Source: a virus
IMG/VR virus record: IMGVR_UViG_3300035034_000371
Location: 1 to 49,763 of that record
Strand: one strand, 5' to 3'
DNA length: 49,763 nucleotides
In this document: piece by piece, positions 46,800 to 49,763 of the stretch
Position numbering within the stretch: the first letter of the stretch is position 1
How the letters are laid out: each line of letters begins with the position of its first letter
Notes under the pieces: model-generated
What the model saw: only the letters and a program-made list of their open reading frames with translations
Told to the model about the DNA's origin: nothing
Database searches by the model: none
Made by a program: the position numbers and the translations under genes

Positions 46800-47063
46800 T
46801 TAGTCCTCATCCTCTGGGATTACTGTTACAAATCTTAGCCAGTAGTTATCAAGCTCATGGCAATCTTTTTCTACTATAAACTGATAGTCCTCGAGCGACA
46901 TTAATTTAAACTTATCGAAGCATATACCAGCTATGAAACCTCTCATATAATGAAAATTAGTGTAAGTGGAAGGAAGTATTAGATCTATTTCCTCTAGTGT
47001 TGTGTGTTTTTGTCGGTTAATTAATAGTACGTATACCTTGTGTATAGAGTTTTGTAAATTCAT
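46800..47063 (-). CDS. Hypothetical protein (87 aa)
   Basis: Alpha/beta small protein (IHKVYVLLINRQKHTTLEEI; MRGFIAGICFDKFKLMSLED) ending EDED. Overlaps the upstream gene by four bases (ATGA-type). No motif recognised. Confidence 0.6.
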   Translation of the reverse strand: MNLQNSIHKVYVLLINRQKHTTLEEIDLILPSTYTNFHYMRGFIAGICFDKFKLMSLEDYQFIVEKDCHELDNYWLRFVTVIPEDED

Positions 47064-47341
47064 TTTATTTTTCCTTGTTGTAATTTATGCATAAAATCCG
47101 TATGCGCCATATGATATACCATCTCATCTTCTTTGAGTATCTGACGATTTTTATGCAGGTTCATAAGCTTCCTTCGTAACGAGTTTATAGTATCATGTTC
47201 TATACCTTGGCGCACGGCTGCAACCCTCATATCGTTTAATATTTGCATATTATCCTCTATATGCACGTAGGTCTCATCGGAGCTATAGGCTACAGAACAG
47301 TCGTCTAGGGGTATTCTCATATGTATTCTTGACTCTTTCAT
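47060..47341 (-). CDS. Hypothetical protein (93 aa)
   Basis: Histidine-containing, mostly helical (MQILNDMRVAAVRQGIEHDT; SLRRKLMNLHKNRQILKEDE). The ribosome leader (AAGGAGGAAAACCTGTA) is identical to that of the 47371-47688 gene, pointing to a small local duplication. Function unknown. Confidence 0.6.
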   Translation of the reverse strand: MKESRIHMRIPLDDCSVAYSSDETYVHIEDNMQILNDMRVAAVRQGIEHDTINSLRRKLMNLHKNRQILKEDEMVYHMAHTDFMHKLQQGKIK

Positions 47342-47370
47342 TACAGGTTTTCCTCCTTTTTTTTTTGTTT

Positions 47371-47688
47371 TTATCTTCTACTAGGGTTTAATACGTACTC
47401 CACACCTTTTTTAAAATAGTCTAGAGTTTTCTGGTTGGAAGCAAAATTATCTTCAAAAGTTTTTAGAGTAAAGGGGGTAAATACCAGAGCACCTCCGCTA
47501 GGATTATAGTTATACCGTTCTAATACGTGTGTAAGAGCGTCGCTAATATCTTCCATTAATTCAACTACATCTCTGAAACTTTCTCCATCAAGTTCAAGTT
47601 TCAGATCTAAGGATAAGTTTACTTTATCGTTAAATCTATTCTGCAGAGCCTGTATACCCTCCGCTACACTAAACATCTTGTCCATCAT
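47371..47688 (-). CDS. Hypothetical protein (105 aa)
   Basis: Starts in a TAATG overlap with the Cro-like gene. Sequence SVAEGIQALQNRFNDKVNLS and FRDVVELMEDISDALTHVLE are helical. No known motif. Being co-translated with a regulator, it may be an early control factor, but that is only context. Confidence 0.6.
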   Translation of the reverse strand: MMDKMFSVAEGIQALQNRFNDKVNLSLDLKLELDGESFRDVVELMEDISDALTHVLERYNYNPSGGALVFTPFTLKTFEDNFASNQKTLDYFKKGVEYVLNPSRR

Positions 47689-47900
47689 TACAGGTTTTCC
47701 TCCTTTTTGTGGCTGGCAGCAGAACCTGAGAGGGTGGAACTTGTCAGCCCTTTACAGGTCTTTTCTTCTAGGTAATCTTGTATATCTTTAGGTATGGCGT
47801 ATCCGTCAAGCCATAAATTTATGCGCCCTAATCTAATATCAAGCGCAGCGGCTAATTCTTCTTTGCTTCCAAAATAAGTGATACATTCTTGTACGGTCAT
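47688..47900 (-). CDS. Cro-like helix-turn-helix regulator (70 aa)
   Basis: The N-terminal 45 residues (TVQECITYFGSKEELAAALD ... GRINLWLDGYAIPKDIQDYL) match the compact HTH of lambda-type Cro and YdaS-like proteins: FGS-x-x-x-LA-x-AL, then a recognition helix ending W and an IP turn. The C-terminal tail is polar and Ser-rich. It is the first gene after promoter copy 8, so it could bind the palindrome in that promoter and the seven similar ones. That link is inferred. Confidence 0.72.
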   Translation of the reverse strand: MTVQECITYFGSKEELAAALDIRLGRINLWLDGYAIPKDIQDYLEEKTCKGLTSSTLSGSAASHKKEENL

Positions 47901-47904
47901 TTTA

Positions 47905-48022
47905 TTTTTCCTTTCTGGTTTAACTTACAAGATTAATTATGTACTAATTAAATTGTAAAGTAAATACTTTTTATAAAATAATTTAAAAATAATTTAAAAA
48001 TAATTTAAAAATAATTTAAAAT
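47905..48022 (-). promoter_or_regulatory. Repeated leftward promoter/operator, copy 8
   Basis: Minus strand: TTTACT (complement of 47959-47964), 17 bp, CATAAT (complement of 47936-47941), TGTAC-centred palindrome. It has the longest AT-rich upstream tract, about four regular taatttaaaaa units (about 47978-48022), suggesting a strong UP element. It precedes the Cro-like gene. Confidence 0.88.
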
Positions 48023-48026
48023 TTAA

Positions 48027-48140
48027 CTATTTATGTAGAGCCACGAGGGTTGCGCGTGTAGGCGCCCCTTTAGCATTCCAGCAAGACATTCCAGAAAAAA
48101 TCATAACACTTGTGGCTAACATCAGCATCAGTATTCGCAT
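48027..48140 (-). CDS. Very small lipoprotein (37 aa)
   Basis: Open frame from ATG 48140, with TAAGGAG eight bases upstream. Product MRILMLMLATSVMIFSGMSC then a 17-residue tail. A hydrophobic signal ending in Cys20 looks like a lipoprotein, though Gly at the -3 place is not ideal. Mature size would be about 18 residues. Small phage lipoproteins of this sort include Rz1-like spanins and receptor-blocking exclusion lipoproteins; early position favours exclusion. Confidence 0.55.
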   Translation of the reverse strand: MRILMLMLATSVMIFSGMSCWNAKGAPTRATLVALHK

Positions 48141-48152
48141 CTTATTTACTCC

Positions 48153-48536
48153 TTAATGTAGCGGTAGCGGTAGAGGTATTCCGGTTATAAAATGAAATAT
48201 ATACATACCTGAGTATATTATTGCTGCTAGTGCTACAAAAAATGTTAAAGGTATGCATATAATAAATGTAAAATCTCCTAACTTTTCTATAGGATTTGGG
48301 CTACCCATTCTAAAGTCCATAAAACTATCTAGACCTAGCAGGTATAGAATTCCTATAGGCACGCAATATATTACAAATGCGTGAGGAGGAATATGGTTAG
48401 GTATTCTTGTATACACCATATAGCACCCTACAAAGGCGACTAGGGCTGCCAGGTTTAACGCTACTCGTACCGTATGCATTAGATAATACTCAGCAGCCAG
48501 TATATAGTATAATATTATCCTGAGTTTATTATTCAT
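48153..48536 (-). CDS. Multi-pass membrane protein (127 aa)
   Basis: Three or four hydrophobic segments: LNLAALVAFVGCYMVY, HAFVIYCVPIGILYLLGL and FIICIPLTFFVALAAIIYSG, with a Tyr-rich start. It overlaps the 65-residue gene by eight bases and is followed by the tiny lipoprotein, so the two may act together at the envelope, for example in superinfection exclusion. Function inferred only from location and topology. Confidence 0.62.
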   Translation of the reverse strand: MNNKLRIILYYILAAEYYLMHTVRVALNLAALVAFVGCYMVYTRIPNHIPPHAFVIYCVPIGILYLLGLDSFMDFRMGSPNPIEKLGDFTFIICIPLTFFVALAAIIYSGMYIFHFITGIPLPLPLH

Positions 48537-48726
48537 ATGAGGCCTGTCCTTTAGGATAAATTATTGTGTTATCCCTTGTTGCACCCCATACATTTAAAGC
48601 ATCTTGAACTCCATACACACCGTGTGCTTCTTCTTCCTGTACTTTTTCACCTGTGCCTGTAGTGCCTGTGAATACTGCGGTATAGTAAGGGTACGCCTCG
48701 TACAGAGTTAGTGTATTAATTTTCAT
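48529..48726 (-). CDS. Small protein (65 aa)
   Basis: MKINTLTLYEAYPYYTAVFT, then GTTGTGEKVQEEEAHGVYGV and a short end. Probably a small beta-containing protein. It follows dnaN by 23 bases in the same unit. No family recognised. Confidence 0.6.
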   Translation of the reverse strand: MKINTLTLYEAYPYYTAVFTGTTGTGEKVQEEEAHGVYGVQDALNVWGATRDNTIIYPKGQASYE

Positions 48727-48749
48727 TTCATTAGTCCTTTTTTGGATAC

Positions 48750-49763
48750 TTACAATCTTATTGGCATTATAATATGCATTTCTCTGTCATTATCATCTGG
48801 TAATATTACGATTGGTTTATCATTACTATCATAATTTAGAATTACATTTTTAGTTTTAATAGTTTTTAATACGTCTAAAATATATTTTAACTTTACACAT
48901 AAGATAATCGGTTTATCTGTAACATTGTCTAATTTAAAATTTGTTTTAAATATATCTTGAGCATCATTTTTAATCTTAAATTCAATGTTGTCATTTTCGA
49001 TATTGAATATTATAGCATCATATTGATCAGTTAAATTTTTAAGCTTTGATAGTTTAGCAAGTATATTTTTTCTATCTATTGTTACATTATTTCTTGTCGC
49101 GAGGTTGGGTGTAACTTTTTCATATTCAACATACCTACCCTCTATTGCTTTAAATTTATAGCTAGAACCATACGTATCATACATATTAAATGTAATATGT
49201 TGCTCATTTGTATGGAACCCAATTCTATGAGTATTACTTCCTGCTGTCTTTAAAATTTTTATAATTGTATTAACATCTTCGGTGGGTATAATAAAGCTTT
49301 CACAATTACAATTTTCTCTACTCATAGAATTAACAGCCATTCTATGCCCATCTGAAGCAACCAAATTTAATTTATCATCTTTAAAATCAAAATATACACC
49401 ATTTAAAAATGGTCTTATATCATTCTTTGTTTTTAAATAACTTACACTTTCTAATTTTTCAAGTAATTCTTTACCGTTTATTAAAGTGTCATGTTCGTAA
49501 GTATTTGATAAACCATCAATATGTTTTAACTCTTCTTTAAATTCCACTATTGTTTTTGAGGCTTCATGTTTTAATGATGTTGAAGTTATAGAAATATCTT
49601 GGTTTTCTTCATCTACTAATAATGAAATAAATGATTTTAATGTTTTATGTTTTAATGTTATAGATTGATCATCTTCATGTTCCTGTTCAACATATAAACC
49701 AACTTTACTAAATCTTGCACCATCTGTTGTAGTTAATGTTAAATAATAAGTATAGTGTCTAAC
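48750..49763 (-). CDS. dnaN: DNA polymerase III beta sliding clamp (body of the gene; N-terminus at 1-91)
   Basis: Reading leftward from 49763, the frame is open to the stop at 48750 and joins the 91-1 segment through the 10-bp overlap, giving about 364 residues. Diagnostic motifs are VASDGHRMAV (cf. TDGHRLA in bacterial clamps) and the C-terminal IIMPIRL, almost the universal MPMRL ending. Length covers all three clamp domains. A GTG at 49547 could start a shorter form but would remove domain 1. It should encircle DNA as a processivity factor for the phage (or host) polymerase. Coding is visibly more AT-rich than most leftward replication genes. Confidence 0.9.
   Translation of the reverse strand, partial: VRHYTYYLTLTTTDGARFSKVGLYVEQEHEDDQSITLKHKTLKSFISLLVDEENQDISITSTSLKHEASKTIVEFKEELKHIDGLSNTYEHDTLINGKELLEKLESVSYLKTKNDIRPFLNGVYFDFKDDKLNLVASDGHRMAVNSMSRENCNCESFIIPTEDVNTIIKILKTAGSNTHRIGFHTNEQHITFNMYDTYGSSYKFKAIEGRYVEYEKVTPNLATRNNVTIDRKNILAKLSKLKNLTDQYDAIIFNIENDNIEFKIKNDAQDIFKTNFKLDNVTDKPIILCVKLKYILDVLKTIKTKNVILNYDSNDKPIVILPDDNDREMHIIMPIRL
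49754..49763. repeat. 10-bp terminal direct repeat, right copy
   Basis: Identical to positions 1-10; see the left copy. Dropping these ten bases and joining 49753 to 1 restores an uninterrupted dnaN reading frame. Confidence 0.8.

Overview
The window is one complete genome of a tailed bacteriophage with a contractile (myovirus) tail, low in G+C. The first and last 10 bases are identical (agtgtctaac). A sliding-clamp gene (dnaN-like) runs leftward off position 1 and continues in frame from position 49763, so the contig closes into a circle of 49,753 unique bases. The host is probably Gram-negative, because several small proteins carry lipoprotein signals and two have the layout of a unimolecular spanin. 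I saw no integrase, transposase, CI-type repressor or tRNA, so a virulent lifestyle is likely. I did not recognise an endolysin.

There are two transcription blocks. Rightward, 6652-30115 is the late block. It opens with an HK97-type head module: small and large terminase, portal, MuF-like head protein, maturation protease, major capsid protein and connectors. A Mu-type contractile tail module follows in Mu order: sheath, tube, frameshifted tail chaperone, tape measure, gpN-like, gpP-like hub, gp45-like spike, gp46, gp47/J and gp48. After a tail fibre come small, AT-rich accessory genes. Leftward, almost everything else reads from about 6.5 kb through position 1, round the circle, and down to about 30.1 kb. 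The blocks diverge at about 6.5-6.65 kb and converge with overlapping 3' ends at 30105-30115.

The leftward block holds replication: an AEP-type primase-helicase, a full-length beta clamp, an A-family DNA polymerase with a 3'-5' exonuclease domain, a DUF2815 SSB-like protein, a DUF2800 PD-(D/E)XK nuclease, a VRR-NUC nuclease and a SNF2-type helicase. A classical ssb gene is present but broken by a frameshift and a stop codon. The block also carries what looks like a DNA base hypermodification pathway: an aGPT-PPlase-family transferase (205-1059), a thymidylate synthase/pyrimidine hydroxymethylase homologue (44431-45432), a TET-associated-type glycosyltransferase (45591-46391), an Nmad1/DUF1599 protein (43974-44351) and a YfbR-like deoxynucleotidase (4595-5113). 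Together they suggest genomic DNA with a 5-hydroxymethyl-pyrimidine-derived, further decorated base.

The leftward block is fired from at least eight near-identical promoters, each about 60-120 bp. Each has TTTACT, exactly 17 bp, then CATAAT, with a palindrome (TTAATTA-N5-TAATTAA) over the -10 and a common leader with a Shine-Dalgarno site. One copy directly precedes a Cro-like HTH gene (47688-47900), a candidate regulator of the whole set. A 550-bp AT-rich, repeat-bearing gap upstream of the primase (4043-4594) is the best candidate origin. The region 28.7-36.3 kb looks like an accessory zone of short, AT-rich, mostly unrecognised genes, including zinc-ribbon proteins and small membrane or lipoproteins.
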